The notes below the pieces were generated by a model. That model saw nothing but the letters and a program-made list of their open reading frames with translations, searched no databases and was not told the origin of the DNA. Position numbers and translations under genes: made by a program. A stretch of DNA of 64,000 nucleotides from Novosphingobium naphthalenivorans NBRC 102051. Its GTDB lineage: Bacteria; Pseudomonadota; Alphaproteobacteria; Sphingomonadales; Sphingomonadaceae. The stretch lies in the NCBI RefSeq assembly GCF_001590985.1, contig NZ_BCTX01000023.1, positions 1 to 64,000 of the forward strand, read 5' to 3'. Every line of letters begins with the position of its first letter. Positions within the stretch are counted from its first letter, which is position 1. Positions 41,268 to 50,012 of this stretch are shown one piece after another.

Positions 41268-42548
41268 ATGTCTTTGCCCCAGATCATTATCCTTGGTGCA
41301 GGCCTTGGGGGCACCATTGCAGCCTACGAGATTCGCGATGCCGTAAAGGGCAAGGCGGAAGTGACAGTGGTGAACGACCAGGACGATTACTGGTTCGTCC
41401 CCAGCAACCCGTGGGTTGCCGTGCGCTGGCGCGAACCGGAAGCGATCAAGGTCCATCTTCCCCCGATCATGAAGAAGAAGGGCATCGGCTTCACGTCCGT
41501 GGGTGCGAAAAAGGTTCATCCGGCCGAAAATCGCCTCGAACTGAACGACGGCACCTCGCTGAACTACGACTATCTCGTCATCGCCACCGGCCCGGAACTG
41601 GCCTTCGACGAGATCGAGGGGCTGGGCCCCGACGGCCACACCGTATCGGTATGCAAGACCGATCATGCCGCCGAAGCCGCCGATGCGTTCGACCGCTTCT
41701 GCGCCGATCCCAAGCCGATCGTGGTCGGCGCCGTTCAGGGCGCGTCCTGCTATGGCCCGGCCTATGAATTCGCCCTGATCCTCGACACGGAGCTCCGGCG
41801 CCGCAAGATCCGCGACAAGGTGCCGATGACTTTCGTCACGGCCGAACCTTATGTCGGCCACCTCGGCCTCGACGGCGTGGGCGACACCAAGAGCCTGCTC
41901 GAAAGCGAACTGCGCGACCGCCACATCAAGTGGATCTGCAACAACCGCATCACCGGCATCGAAGACGGCATGATGCACACCGAGGAACTGGCCGAGGACG
42001 GTTCGGTCAAGGCCTCGCACGATCTGCCTTTCGGCTATTCTATGCTGCTGCCCGCTTTCCGCGGCATCGATGCCGTGATGGGCGTGGAAGGCCTCGTCAA
42101 TCCGCGCGGCTTCATCCTGGCGGACAAGCATCAGCGCAACCCGAACTTCAAGAACGTCTATTCGCTGGGCGTCTGCGTGGCGATCCCGCCGGTCGGCCCG
42201 ACGCCGGTGCCGGTGGGCGTGCCCAAGACCGGGTTCATGATCGAATCGATGGTCACGGCCATCGCCGCGAACCTGAAACTGGAACTGGCCGGCAAGGAGC
42301 CGACCGAGGAAGCCACCTGGAACGCCGTGTGCCTTGCCGACTTCGGCGACGGCGGCGTGGCCTTCGTGGCCCAGCCGCAGATCCCGCCGCGCAATCTCAA
42401 CTGGTCGTCGAGCGGCAAGTGGGTCCACCTCGCCAAAGTCGGGTTCGAGAAGTACTTCCTGCACAAGGTGCGGAGCGGCAAGAGCGAGCCGTTCTATGAA
42501 AAGCTCGCCATGCATGCCCTTGGCATCCGCAAGCTGCGTTTCAAGTAA
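41268..42548 (+). CDS. sqr: Sulfide:quinone oxidoreductase-type flavoprotein
   Basis: A 426-residue membrane-associated FAD enzyme that oxidises sulfide to sulfane sulfur and passes electrons to quinone. The FAD motif is ILGAGLGGTIAAYE (8-21). Three cysteines, Cys129 (SVCKTD), Cys161 (GASCYGP) and Cys303 (SLGVCVAIPP), correspond to the catalytic trio of the Acidithiobacillus enzyme, and KTGFMIESM is the conserved quinone-site region. It could also be read as the flavoprotein of flavocytochrome c sulfide dehydrogenase, but no cytochrome partner is present. ATG41268 follows GGGAGAG. Quinol made here can feed cytochrome bd encoded upstream. Confidence 0.87.
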   Translation: MSLPQIIILGAGLGGTIAAYEIRDAVKGKAEVTVVNDQDDYWFVPSNPWVAVRWREPEAIKVHLPPIMKKKGIGFTSVGAKKVHPAENRLELNDGTSLNYDYLVIATGPELAFDEIEGLGPDGHTVSVCKTDHAAEAADAFDRFCADPKPIVVGAVQGASCYGPAYEFALILDTELRRRKIRDKVPMTFVTAEPYVGHLGLDGVGDTKSLLESELRDRHIKWICNNRITGIEDGMMHTEELAEDGSVKASHDLPFGYSMLLPAFRGIDAVMGVEGLVNPRGFILADKHQRNPNFKNVYSLGVCVAIPPVGPTPVPVGVPKTGFMIESMVTAIAANLKLELAGKEPTEEATWNAVCLADFGDGGVAFVAQPQIPPRNLNWSSSGKWVHLAKVGFEKYFLHKVRSGKSEPFYEKLAMHALGIRKLRFK

Positions 42549-42560
42549 AGGAGAGGATCG

Positions 42561-42764
42561 ATGAATCTCGATGCTGCCGTTCTTCGCTTCGCCGGCGTGG
42601 TCGTCATGGCCAGTGCACTCCTGTCGATCTTTGTGCACCCGTACTGGATCGGCCTGACGATCTTCGCCGGATTCAATATGTTCCAGGCCAGCTTCACGGG
42701 ACTTTGCCCTGCCGCAATGGTCTTCAAGAAGCTGGGTGTGAAACCCGGAAACGCCTTCCGCTGA
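42561..42764 (+). CDS. DUF2892 small membrane protein
   Basis: A 67-residue protein with two membrane helices, in the YgaP-like transmembrane family (DUF2892). The segment HPYWIGLTIFAGFNMFQASFTGLCPAAMVFKKLGV carries the family pattern, including the GLCPA motif. DUF2892 domains are commonly fused to, or encoded beside, rhodaneses and are part of BigR-type sulfide operons. It lies 12 bases after sqr and 12 bases before the TolC-like gene. It may guide sulfane sulfur or thiocyanate at the membrane; this is inferred. Confidence 0.9.
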   Translation: MNLDAAVLRFAGVVVMASALLSIFVHPYWIGLTIFAGFNMFQASFTGLCPAAMVFKKLGVKPGNAFR

Positions 42765-42776
42765 GCGAGACCGACT

Positions 42777-44039
42777 ATGCGCCGCGTCCTACTTCCCTTG
42801 CTGCCCCTGTCCTGCTTCATCGCGTCCCCCATCGCGTCAGCACAGGACCTCAACGCGGCCATCGCCGATGCCCTGGCGCATGCCCCGGCGCTTGAGGCTG
42901 CCAAGGCGGAGGAGGCTGCGGCGCAGGCCCGTCTCGATCGCGCCAAGAGTGAGAGCAATCCCCTCCTTCGGGTCGAAGGGTCGGTCGGGACGGGCCGCAT
43001 AGACAATGGCGGCTTCTTCGGCATCACGGCCGACGATACGACGCCCCTGGCCTTGCAAGGCACGGCGGAAATGCCGCTCTATGCGGGCGGGCGGATCTCG
43101 GCAGCGATCGATCAGGCCAAGGGCGGCGCGCAAATCGCCGGTTTTCAGGCCGAGCAGACGCGCCTGACGACTGTGGTTCAGGCGATTTCCGCCTATACCG
43201 AAGTGCTGACCGCCCGGAAACTCAATGCCCGCTTCCATCAGCTGGTCACCGAACTGGCCGAAGTGGAACGTCAGGCCGGTCTGCGGTTCAAGGCGGGTGA
43301 AATTTCGAGCGCCGATCTCGCCCAGGCCCGCGCCCGCAAGGCGCAGGCAGACGCCGGGCAAGCCCATGCGCAAGGCCGTCTGGCCTCGGCGGAAGCCGCT
43401 TATGAACGGCTGACCGGAAACCCGGCCGGCGATCTGGCCCCCCTGCCCGATCTGCCGCGCACCCCGCCCACGCTCGATGAAGCGCTGGACCTTGCCCGCA
43501 ATGCCAATCCGTCGCTGCGTCAGGCCAAGACTGCCGTGGACGTCGCCAAGGCAGGCGTGCGCGCGGCCAAAGCGGAAGGTATGCCGCAAGTCGGCGCCTA
43601 TGCCGAAGCGGCCCATGTCCGCGATCAGTTCTTCCCCGGCTACAAGGCGGATTCCTATTCCGTCGGCATCCGCGGCAAGTGGACGATCTTCGCTGGCGGC
43701 CGCGTCGCCACGCAGATCCGCGCGGCCGATGCCGGGGTCGATGCCAGCGAAGCCCGCCTGCGCCAGGCCGATCAGGCGCTGCAAGGCATGGTCATCGATG
43801 CCTGGACCGGCCTCGCCACGGCCAATCGTATGGTCGATGCCACAAACCTGCAAAATCAGGCTGCCATGGAAGCGCTGCGGGGCCGCAAGCTGGAAGCGAA
43901 AGTCGGCTCCGTGCCGGTGCTCTCCGTGCTCGATGCCGAGCGCGAGGCGATCGCCGCCGACGCCGCACTGCTGGAAGCGCAGGGCCAGCGCCTTGTCGCC
44001 GCCTGGCAGCTCAATGCCCTGACCGGGAATATCGATTGA
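42777..44039 (+). CDS. TolC-family outer-membrane efflux protein
   Basis: A 420-residue TolC-like channel protein. The signal peptide is about residues 1-22 (MRRVLLPLLPLSCFIASPIASA). Two homologous outer-membrane efflux repeats follow, with long helices (QDLNAAIADALAHAPALEAAKAEEAAAQARLDRAKSE; TLDEALDLARNANPSLRQAKTAVDVAKAGVRAAKAEG). There is no lipobox. It is third after sqr and DUF2892, and is the likely outer-membrane exit for the RND pump and adaptor encoded on the opposite strand of this locus. Confidence 0.9.
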   Translation: MRRVLLPLLPLSCFIASPIASAQDLNAAIADALAHAPALEAAKAEEAAAQARLDRAKSESNPLLRVEGSVGTGRIDNGGFFGITADDTTPLALQGTAEMPLYAGGRISAAIDQAKGGAQIAGFQAEQTRLTTVVQAISAYTEVLTARKLNARFHQLVTELAEVERQAGLRFKAGEISSADLAQARARKAQADAGQAHAQGRLASAEAAYERLTGNPAGDLAPLPDLPRTPPTLDEALDLARNANPSLRQAKTAVDVAKAGVRAAKAEGMPQVGAYAEAAHVRDQFFPGYKADSYSVGIRGKWTIFAGGRVATQIRAADAGVDASEARLRQADQALQGMVIDAWTGLATANRMVDATNLQNQAAMEALRGRKLEAKVGSVPVLSVLDAEREAIAADAALLEAQGQRLVAAWQLNALTGNID

Positions 44040-44116
44040 TGTCCGCTCGTTCAGCATCCGGGACATGATCGCTTTTGCCGATCACAGAAACCCGGACTCC
44101 TTCCTTCATAAAATAA

Positions 44117-44141
44117 GTGCATCCTAATATTAGAAATGCAC
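44117..44141 (+). promoter_or_regulatory. Peroxiredoxin-operon promoter with CTAATATTAG palindrome (site C)
   Basis: The perfect palindrome CTAATATTAG (44124-44133) is flanked by inverted GTGCAT (44117-44122) and ATGCAC (44136-44141). It lies about 30 bases before the peroxiredoxin start, and TATTAG inside it is a plausible -10 box. The same 10-mer lies before cydA. Control by the locus ArsR/BigR-type repressor is inferred. Confidence 0.6.
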
Positions 44142-44163
44142 AATTTAATGAAAGGAGACTGCT

Positions 44164-44814
44164 ATGACTGAATTGCCCGCTACCGCCGCCTCGATGCCCC
44201 GCATCAATGAGCCGGCTCCCGACTTCACCGCCAAGACCACCCATGGCGAGCGCAAGCTGTCCGATTATCGCGGCCAGTGGCTGATCCTCTTCTCGCACCC
44301 GGCGGATTTCACGCCCGTATGCACTACGGAATTCATGGGATTTGCCCGCCATGCGGACGAATTCAAGGCGATGAACACCGAACTGCTGGGGCTGTCGATT
44401 GACTCCAACTACGCCCACATCGCGTGGGTGCGCAGCATCAAGGAAAAGTTCGGCGTCGAAATCCCGTTCCCGATCATCGAGGACATCTCGATGACGGTGG
44501 CCGGTGCTTACGGCATGGTCCATCCGGGGGCTTCCGACACGCAGGCCGTACGCGCAACGTTCATCATCGATCCGGACGGTATGCTTCGCGCGATGGTTTA
44601 CTATCCCATGTCGAATGGCCGTTCGATCGCAGAATTCGTACGCCTGATGAAAGCGCTCCAGACGTCCGATACGAACAAGGTGGCCACCCCCGAAGGCTGG
44701 CAACCGGGCCAGGACGTGATCGTGCCCCCGCCGCAGACTGCGCCGGCTGCTGAAACCCGCGCCAGCGAAGGCTACAACACCGTCGACTGGTATTTCAGCA
44801 CCCGCAAACTTTAA
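44164..44814 (+). CDS. 1-Cys peroxiredoxin (Prx6 type)
   Basis: A 216-residue peroxiredoxin. The peroxidatic cysteine is Cys53 in HPADFTPVCTTEF, the Pxxx(T)xxC signature, and no second cysteine occurs, so it is a 1-Cys enzyme. The long C-terminal arm (YNTVDWYFSTRKL) is normal for Prx6-type proteins. It reduces hydrogen peroxide, organic peroxides and possibly persulfides, using an external thiol such as thioredoxin 2 from this locus. GAAAGGAG precedes the ATG. It begins the peroxiredoxin-Blh-TauE operon. Confidence 0.92.
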   Translation: MTELPATAASMPRINEPAPDFTAKTTHGERKLSDYRGQWLILFSHPADFTPVCTTEFMGFARHADEFKAMNTELLGLSIDSNYAHIAWVRSIKEKFGVEIPFPIIEDISMTVAGAYGMVHPGASDTQAVRATFIIDPDGMLRAMVYYPMSNGRSIAEFVRLMKALQTSDTNKVATPEGWQPGQDVIVPPPQTAPAAETRASEGYNTVDWYFSTRKL

Positions 44815-44824
44815 CGGTGTTCAG

Positions 44825-44852
44825 CCGGGTTCGGGCGAAAGCCCGAACCCGG
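44825..44852 (+). other. 12-bp hairpin with GAAA tetraloop between peroxiredoxin and metallo-hydrolase genes
   Basis: CCGGGTTCGGGC and GCCCGAACCCGG form a perfect stem closed by GAAA. No T-run follows, so it more likely sets relative mRNA levels within the operon than ends transcription completely. Confidence 0.6.
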
Positions 44853-44886
44853 TCTCCCATGCAACACCTCGAACGAGGTCAAGACG

Positions 44887-45810
44887 ATGTCAGATCCAGC
44901 AATTGAAACCGCCGCCGCCCAGATCATCGCGGCACTTGCCTCGAAACGCCTGCCGGTGGTGCGCACGTTCTTCGACGAAGCGACATTCACGGCCACCCAT
45001 GTCGTGCATGATCCGGAAACGAAACGCGCGGCCGTGATCGATTCCGTGCTCGATTTCGACCAGCCCTCGGGCCGCACCAGCCATGGCTCGGCCGATGCCG
45101 TGATCGCCTATGTGCGCGCGCAAGGCCTGACGGTCGACTGGCTGCTCGAAACCCACGCCCATGCCGACCACTTGTCCGACGCGCCCTATATCCAGCAGGA
45201 ACTGGGCGGGACGCTGGTGATCGGCAGCGATATCCGCACGGTGCAGGACGTCTTCGCCAAAGTCTTCAACGAGCCCGAGAGCTTCGTGCACGACGGCTCG
45301 CAGTTCGACCGGCTGATGCACGATGGCGAACGCTTCACGCTCGGCGGGATCGACGCCGTGGCCCTGCACGTGCCCGGCCATACGCCGGCCTGCCTCGCCT
45401 ATGTAATCGGCGATGCCGTGTTCGTCGGCGATACCCTGTTCATGCCGGACTACGGCTCGGCCCGCGCGGATTTCCCCGGCGGCGATGCCCGCACGCTGTT
45501 CCGCTCGATCCGGCGCCTTATGGAACTGCCGGAAGCGGCGCGCGTGTTCCTGTGCCACGACTACAAGGCGCCCGGCCGTGACGAATATGTCTGGGAAACC
45601 ACGATCGGCGCGGAAAAGACCGGCAACATCCACGTTCACGACGGCGTGACCGAGGACGAATTCGTGGCCATGCGCGAAGCGCGCGACGCCACGCTCGGTA
45701 TGCCGCGCCTGATCCTGCCCTCGATCCAGGTCAATATCCGCGCCGGGCATTTCCCGGAACCGGAAGCCAACGGTGTCAGCTATCTCAAGCTGCCGCTGAA
45801 CCTGCTCTAG
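44887..45810 (+). CDS. Blh/ETHE1-like metallo-beta-lactamase-fold hydrolase (probable persulfide dioxygenase)
   Basis: A 307-residue metallo-beta-lactamase-fold protein. The metal motif THAHADH gives His90, His92, Asp94 and His95; His165 lies in HVPGHTPACL and Asp182 in VFVGDTLFM; a further His is in FLCHDY. The sequence GHTPAC, the ADFPGGDARTLFRSIRRLM region and the C-terminal VNIRAG match the Blh group of BigR operons, whose members act as iron-dependent glutathione persulfide dioxygenases. It probably converts glutathione persulfide to sulfite. Unlike some Blh proteins it has no fused rhodanese domain; a separate rhodanese is encoded at 40760-41095. Confidence 0.87.
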   Translation: MSDPAIETAAAQIIAALASKRLPVVRTFFDEATFTATHVVHDPETKRAAVIDSVLDFDQPSGRTSHGSADAVIAYVRAQGLTVDWLLETHAHADHLSDAPYIQQELGGTLVIGSDIRTVQDVFAKVFNEPESFVHDGSQFDRLMHDGERFTLGGIDAVALHVPGHTPACLAYVIGDAVFVGDTLFMPDYGSARADFPGGDARTLFRSIRRLMELPEAARVFLCHDYKAPGRDEYVWETTIGAEKTGNIHVHDGVTEDEFVAMREARDATLGMPRLILPSIQVNIRAGHFPEPEANGVSYLKLPLNLL

Positions 45811-45819
45811 GCCGATCCC

Positions 45820-46602
45820 ATGACCGAACTCCAATACCTGCTGGGCGGCCTGAGCGGCATTCTCGTGGGCTTCACGCTCGGGCTGGTGGGCGGCGGCGGC
45901 TCTATCCTGGCCGTGCCGCTGATGGTCTATTTCGTCGGGGTGAAGAGCCCGCACCTCGCAATCGGCACCAGCGCGCTGGCCGTCGCCGTCAATGCCCTCA
46001 CCGGCGTGTGGAACCATGCCCGCGAACGCAACGTCAACTGGCGCTGCGGCGCGGCCTTCGCCGCGGCCGGAATCATCGGCGCGCTGGCCGGATCGACGGC
46101 AGGCAAGGCCTTCGACGGGCAGAAACTGCTGTTCCTGTTCGCGCTGCTGATGCTGGTAGTGGCCTTTGCCATGTACCGGGGGCGCAAGGACACCGGCGTC
46201 GAAGGCGTCACCTGCAACCGCGAGAACCTGCCCAAGGTCCTCAGCTTCGGTTTCGGCACCGGGGCGCTTTCGGGCTTCTTCGGGATCGGGGGCGGCTTCC
46301 TGATCGTTCCGGCGCTGATCGCCTCGACCTCCATGCCGATCTACCGCGCCGTGGGCACTTCGCTGATCGCCGTCGCTGCCTTTGGCCTGACGACGGCCGC
46401 GAACTATGCCTGGTCGGGCCTGATCGACTGGCCGCTGGCCGGGACCTTCATCGGCGGCGGTATCGTTGGCACCGGCCTCGGCGCTCTGGCCGCCCGGCGC
46501 CTTGCCGCGGCGAAGGGACGCCTCAACACCCTGTTCGCCGCACTGATCGCCTGCGTCGCGCTCTACATGCTGTACCGCGCCGGGCTCGTTCTCATCGCGT
46601 AG
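45820..46602 (+). CDS. TauE/SafE-family membrane permease
   Basis: A 260-residue membrane protein with about seven to eight helices in the TauE/SafE (DUF81) family. The two related halves begin GFTLGLVGGGGSILAVPLMVYFVG and GTGALSGFFGIGGGFLIVPALIAS, with the characteristic G-x-GGG motifs. Members export sulfite or organosulfonates. Placed nine bases after the persulfide dioxygenase gene, it most likely removes the sulfite that enzyme makes. It converges on the large glycosyltransferase gene with only three bases between the stops. Confidence 0.9.
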   Translation: MTELQYLLGGLSGILVGFTLGLVGGGGSILAVPLMVYFVGVKSPHLAIGTSALAVAVNALTGVWNHARERNVNWRCGAAFAAAGIIGALAGSTAGKAFDGQKLLFLFALLMLVVAFAMYRGRKDTGVEGVTCNRENLPKVLSFGFGTGALSGFFGIGGGFLIVPALIASTSMPIYRAVGTSLIAVAAFGLTTAANYAWSGLIDWPLAGTFIGGGIVGTGLGALAARRLAAAKGRLNTLFAALIACVALYMLYRAGLVLIA

Positions 46603-46605
46603 CGT

Positions 46606-49600
46606 TTACCCGGGCGTGGCCGGGACTGCCCCGGACACGCGCCCGGTGCGCTCCAGCTTGCCCCATCCCACGATCCAGCCCCCGATCGCCGAGGCAATCG
46701 CGCGCAGGACCACCCAGTACATGATCTGCCGGTAGACCAGCCGCTGCGCCACCAGCAGTAGCGGCGGATACCGCACGCTGTGGCCATCCAGACGATAGGC
46801 GACCCACCCGCACAGCACATCGACGGCGGTGAACGCGATCCAGTAGAGCGCCATAGTCCCGACATCGCCCTGAGTCTGCGCCCAGCCGTGCTGCGCGACG
46901 CGAATGGCTGTCCCGACGATCGAGACCACCAGCGCAAGGTCGATCAGCGGAGAGATGGCGGCAAAGCCGATCTGGAACAGCCAGGCCTGCGGCAGGCCGA
47001 CAAGCCCCAGCCCCGACGGCTTGCGGCGCACCAGCACTTCGCGATGCTTCCACAGGCACTGCAATGTGCCGAAGGCCCAGCGGAAGCGCTGCCTGGCAAG
47101 CGCCTTGAAGCTTTCCGGCGCCTCGGTCCAGGCCACCGCGCGCGGGTCGTAAGTCACGCGCCAGCCGGCCCGCTGGATCGCGATGGTGAGATCCTGATCC
47201 TCTGCCAAGGTGTTTTCCGGATAGCCGCCGACCGAATCCAGCGCCGCGCGCCGCCAGGCGCCCACAGCCCCCGGCACCACGGTCATCGCATCGAACCCGG
47301 CGAGCGCGCGGCGTTCGAGGTTCTGCGCGGTGATATATTCTACCGCCTGCCAGCGGGTGACGAGATTGACCCGGTTGCCCACCCGCGCATCGCCCGCGAC
47401 GGCGCCGATCTTCGGATCGGCAAACCAGCGGGCGAGGCGGCGGATAGTCTCGGGCTCGAACTGGGTATCGGCATCGAGCGCGATGATCACTTCGCCGGTG
47501 GCGCGCGTCAACGCACGGTTCAAGGCGGAAGCCTTGCCGCCATTGTCCAGCGTCAGCAGCGTCACGCGCGGATCGTGACCGAACTTTTCGGCAACGATCC
47601 GGCTTGTGGCGTCCTTCGAGCCGTCATCAGCGACAATCACTTCGAGTGCGGGATAATCGCTCGCCAGCACCCGCGCGACCGAGGCGGCGATCACGCGCTC
47701 CTCGTTGTAGGCGGGAATGATGACCGATACGGCCGGTTCGAAATGCGGCGGTTCACCGCGCTTCTGACGGCTCTGGAACCAGGCGAGCCCCGCCATGAGC
47801 ACGGCGCGGGCCATGCCCAGCGAGATCGCGAGATAAAACAGCCAGGCCAGCAGCGCGGACAGGGCCATCAGGACCACGAAGACCGCCACGTCGATTCGGA
47901 TGGCGGCAAGATCGCTCGACGACACTACCGGCATGGCGCGGGCTACCGGCACACCGGCGAGCTGCGAGGCCGTCACGAACGTATAGCCCTGCGCCTTCAG
48001 CGCCGCGATGATGCGCGGAAGCGCCGCGACCGTCTGCGCGCGATCACCGCCGCCGTCATGCAGGAGAACGACATTCATGGTGTTCCCGGCCGTTGCCGAG
48101 TGCACCTGATCCAGCACTTGCTGGACAATCGCATCGGCACCGGGACGCTGCCAGTCGTTGGGATCGACGTGGAGGCCGACAACCGTGTAACCCGCCTGCT
48201 GCGCTTCCAGCGCAGGCTCCAGTTCGTCGAAAGTCGTCGGCTCCGCGTCCCCGAAATAGGGCGCCCGGAACAGCGTCATGCTGCGGCCCGTATAGGCCTG
48301 CACCAGCCGCTGGGTGGCATTGAGTTCGAGGCTGGTTTCGGACTTGCCGGCATTGGCGAGGTTGGGATGGGTATAGGTGTGATTTCCCAGCTCATCGCCG
48401 TCGGCAACGATGCGCTTGAGCAGTTCGGGATGAGTCAGCGCATTTTCGCCGATCACGAAGAAAGTCGCGGGAACATGAGCCGCTTCAAGCTCGGACAGGA
48501 TGCGCGGCGTCCATGTCCCGTCCGGGCCATCGTCAAACGTCAGGGCAATGCGCCTGGGGTCGGTGCCGCCGGTCCGCTGCACCACGAAAGGCGTGGGCAG
48601 CGCGTCGTACCGCTCGTCCCGAATCGTGCCGTCTGGACCGAAACGAACCGTGCGATGGCCGCCGCGCGGCGTGGCCGTGATGCGCAGGATTTCGCCCGAA
48701 CCCTCGACATCGGCCCCACTCTGGGCCTCCGGCGCCGAGAGATCGGGCGTGCCGCCCTTGCGGAATGCTCCCAGACCGTTCCAGAAGCCGGGGTCCTCGA
48801 TACCAAGCCGCCACATGGCGACATCTTCGATGCCGAGCCGCCGCAGCGTTGCCAGCTCGTTCCAGTTCGCCGCCGCATCGAGCATCCAGACCATATGGTG
48901 CTGCGTTCCCTCGTCATAGGCAAAACCGCTGTTGCCGCTGGCCGGATCGAACGTGATCTGGGCATCGCTGTCATGCGCGGCCAGCCAGGCATCCTCGATC
49001 GACAGGGCATCGGTGTCGCCCCCGTGCCAGTCATAGGCATAGCTGCCCAGCGCGACGACGATCTTGTCCGGCCCGATGCGGTGCAATGCCCCTACGACTT
49101 CGCGGACGAACCAGTCCTGTGCCGCAATCGGCCCGGCCTCGCCACCTTCCCAGTGCTGGTCGTAGGCCATGAAAATGACCTTGTCGGAGACCCTCGCGAT
49201 GGCCTCCAGCGCCCAGGCATCGTCCTCGGCTGGCACTGTAACGGCAAGCCGCGCGCTTTTGGGCAATGCGGCGCGGACTTGGCGCAGAAAGGCGATGTAG
49301 TCCGGCATGGCGCCGCGCGGCAGGGCCTCGAAGTCCATGACCAGCCCGGCGTCCTTGCGGCTGCTCACCAGTGCCGCCAGCCTGCCCGCCAGTGCCCGGC
49401 GCTGGCGGGCATCGCGCAGGAGCGAGGCCGCCCCCTTGCTGTCCCACCCCGCATCGCTGAGGTTCTGAACCATCGGCAGCACCTTGAAGCGGTGCGGCGC
49501 GGACGTAACCAGCCGGTCGAAACGGCGATCCTGCTCGACCGTGACATGGTGATCCGCGCCCGAAACGCTGACCAGCGCAGGAACGACCCAGTCGAGATCG

Positions 49601-49920
49601 TTGCCGTGATGCCGCAGCGAGAGGAATCCCTCGTCGCTGTTGGGCTCGTAGAACCCGATCGTCAGCGGCGCCTGCTGCGCCGCCTTGCCGTGCCCTTTGG
49701 GAAGCCATGCCGTCAGCGCGTGCTTCAGCTTGTGCCGGGAAAAGCTCGCGGGATGGAGGCGCGGCACCGGCAGTTCCAGCTCCCGCTGGCGCGGCACGGC
49801 GACCAGCGTCGTCGCAAAAGCGATCCCGCCAAGGATCGCTGCAAGCAGGAGCGCGGCAATGGCCCGGCGCGACCATCGGCTGCGGCGTCCGGTCGGATCG
49901 TAGAAAATCGGTTTGGTCAT
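46606..49920 (-). CDS. Three-domain GH18-like / NodB deacetylase / GT2 synthase
   Basis: About 1104 residues. After a membrane helix near residues 20-45 come three domains: a GH18-like barrel (about 85-385, with GLVMDFEALP carrying the family's Asp-Glu motif), a NodB polysaccharide deacetylase (about 455-660; ALTFDDGPDGTWTP and the metal motif HTYTH), and, after membrane helices, a processive GT2 domain (about 730-960). The GT2 domain has SVIIPAYNEE, DAD for UDP-sugar metal, TLAEDQD and the RQRFRW (QxxRW) motif, then C-terminal helices. The combination resembles PgaB plus PgaC of poly-N-acetylglucosamine synthesis in one chain. The product is probably a partly deacetylated aminosugar polymer. 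An in-frame GTG at 49932 is an alternative start. Confidence 0.87.
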   Translation of the reverse strand: MTKPIFYDPTGRRSRWSRRAIAALLLAAILGGIAFATTLVAVPRQRELELPVPRLHPASFSRHKLKHALTAWLPKGHGKAAQQAPLTIGFYEPNSDEGFLSLRHHGNDLDWVVPALVSVSGADHHVTVEQDRRFDRLVTSAPHRFKVLPMVQNLSDAGWDSKGAASLLRDARQRRALAGRLAALVSSRKDAGLVMDFEALPRGAMPDYIAFLRQVRAALPKSARLAVTVPAEDDAWALEAIARVSDKVIFMAYDQHWEGGEAGPIAAQDWFVREVVGALHRIGPDKIVVALGSYAYDWHGGDTDALSIEDAWLAAHDSDAQITFDPASGNSGFAYDEGTQHHMVWMLDAAANWNELATLRRLGIEDVAMWRLGIEDPGFWNGLGAFRKGGTPDLSAPEAQSGADVEGSGEILRITATPRGGHRTVRFGPDGTIRDERYDALPTPFVVQRTGGTDPRRIALTFDDGPDGTWTPRILSELEAAHVPATFFVIGENALTHPELLKRIVADGDELGNHTYTHPNLANAGKSETSLELNATQRLVQAYTGRSMTLFRAPYFGDAEPTTFDELEPALEAQQAGYTVVGLHVDPNDWQRPGADAIVQQVLDQVHSATAGNTMNVVLLHDGGGDRAQTVAALPRIIAALKAQGYTFVTASQLAGVPVARAMPVVSSSDLAAIRIDVAVFVVLMALSALLAWLFYLAISLGMARAVLMAGLAWFQSRQKRGEPPHFEPAVSVIIPAYNEERVIAASVARVLASDYPALEVIVADDGSKDATSRIVAEKFGHDPRVTLLTLDNGGKASALNRALTRATGEVIIALDADTQFEPETIRRLARWFADPKIGAVAGDARVGNRVNLVTRWQAVEYITAQNLERRALAGFDAMTVVPGAVGAWRRAALDSVGGYPENTLAEDQDLTIAIQRAGWRVTYDPRAVAWTEAPESFKALARQRFRWAFGTLQCLWKHREVLVRRKPSGLGLVGLPQAWLFQIGFAAISPLIDLALVVSIVGTAIRVAQHGWAQTQGDVGTMALYWIAFTAVDVLCGWVAYRLDGHSVRYPPLLLVAQRLVYRQIMYWVVLRAIASAIGGWIVGWGKLERTGRVSGAVPATPG

Positions 49921-50012
49921 GGAATGTCGCACATATTGCCGCCGGCTGGGGGCAGGAAAGGGAATGGAGCTGCCCGGACATTGCCGGGCCGGTTCAGAAC
50001 CTCAGGTCATGG

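Noticed and set aside
41268..42548. Flavocytochrome c sulfide dehydrogenase instead of SQR
   Set aside because: No cytochrome subunit gene is adjacent and the cysteine placement and KTGFMIE motif fit SQR better.
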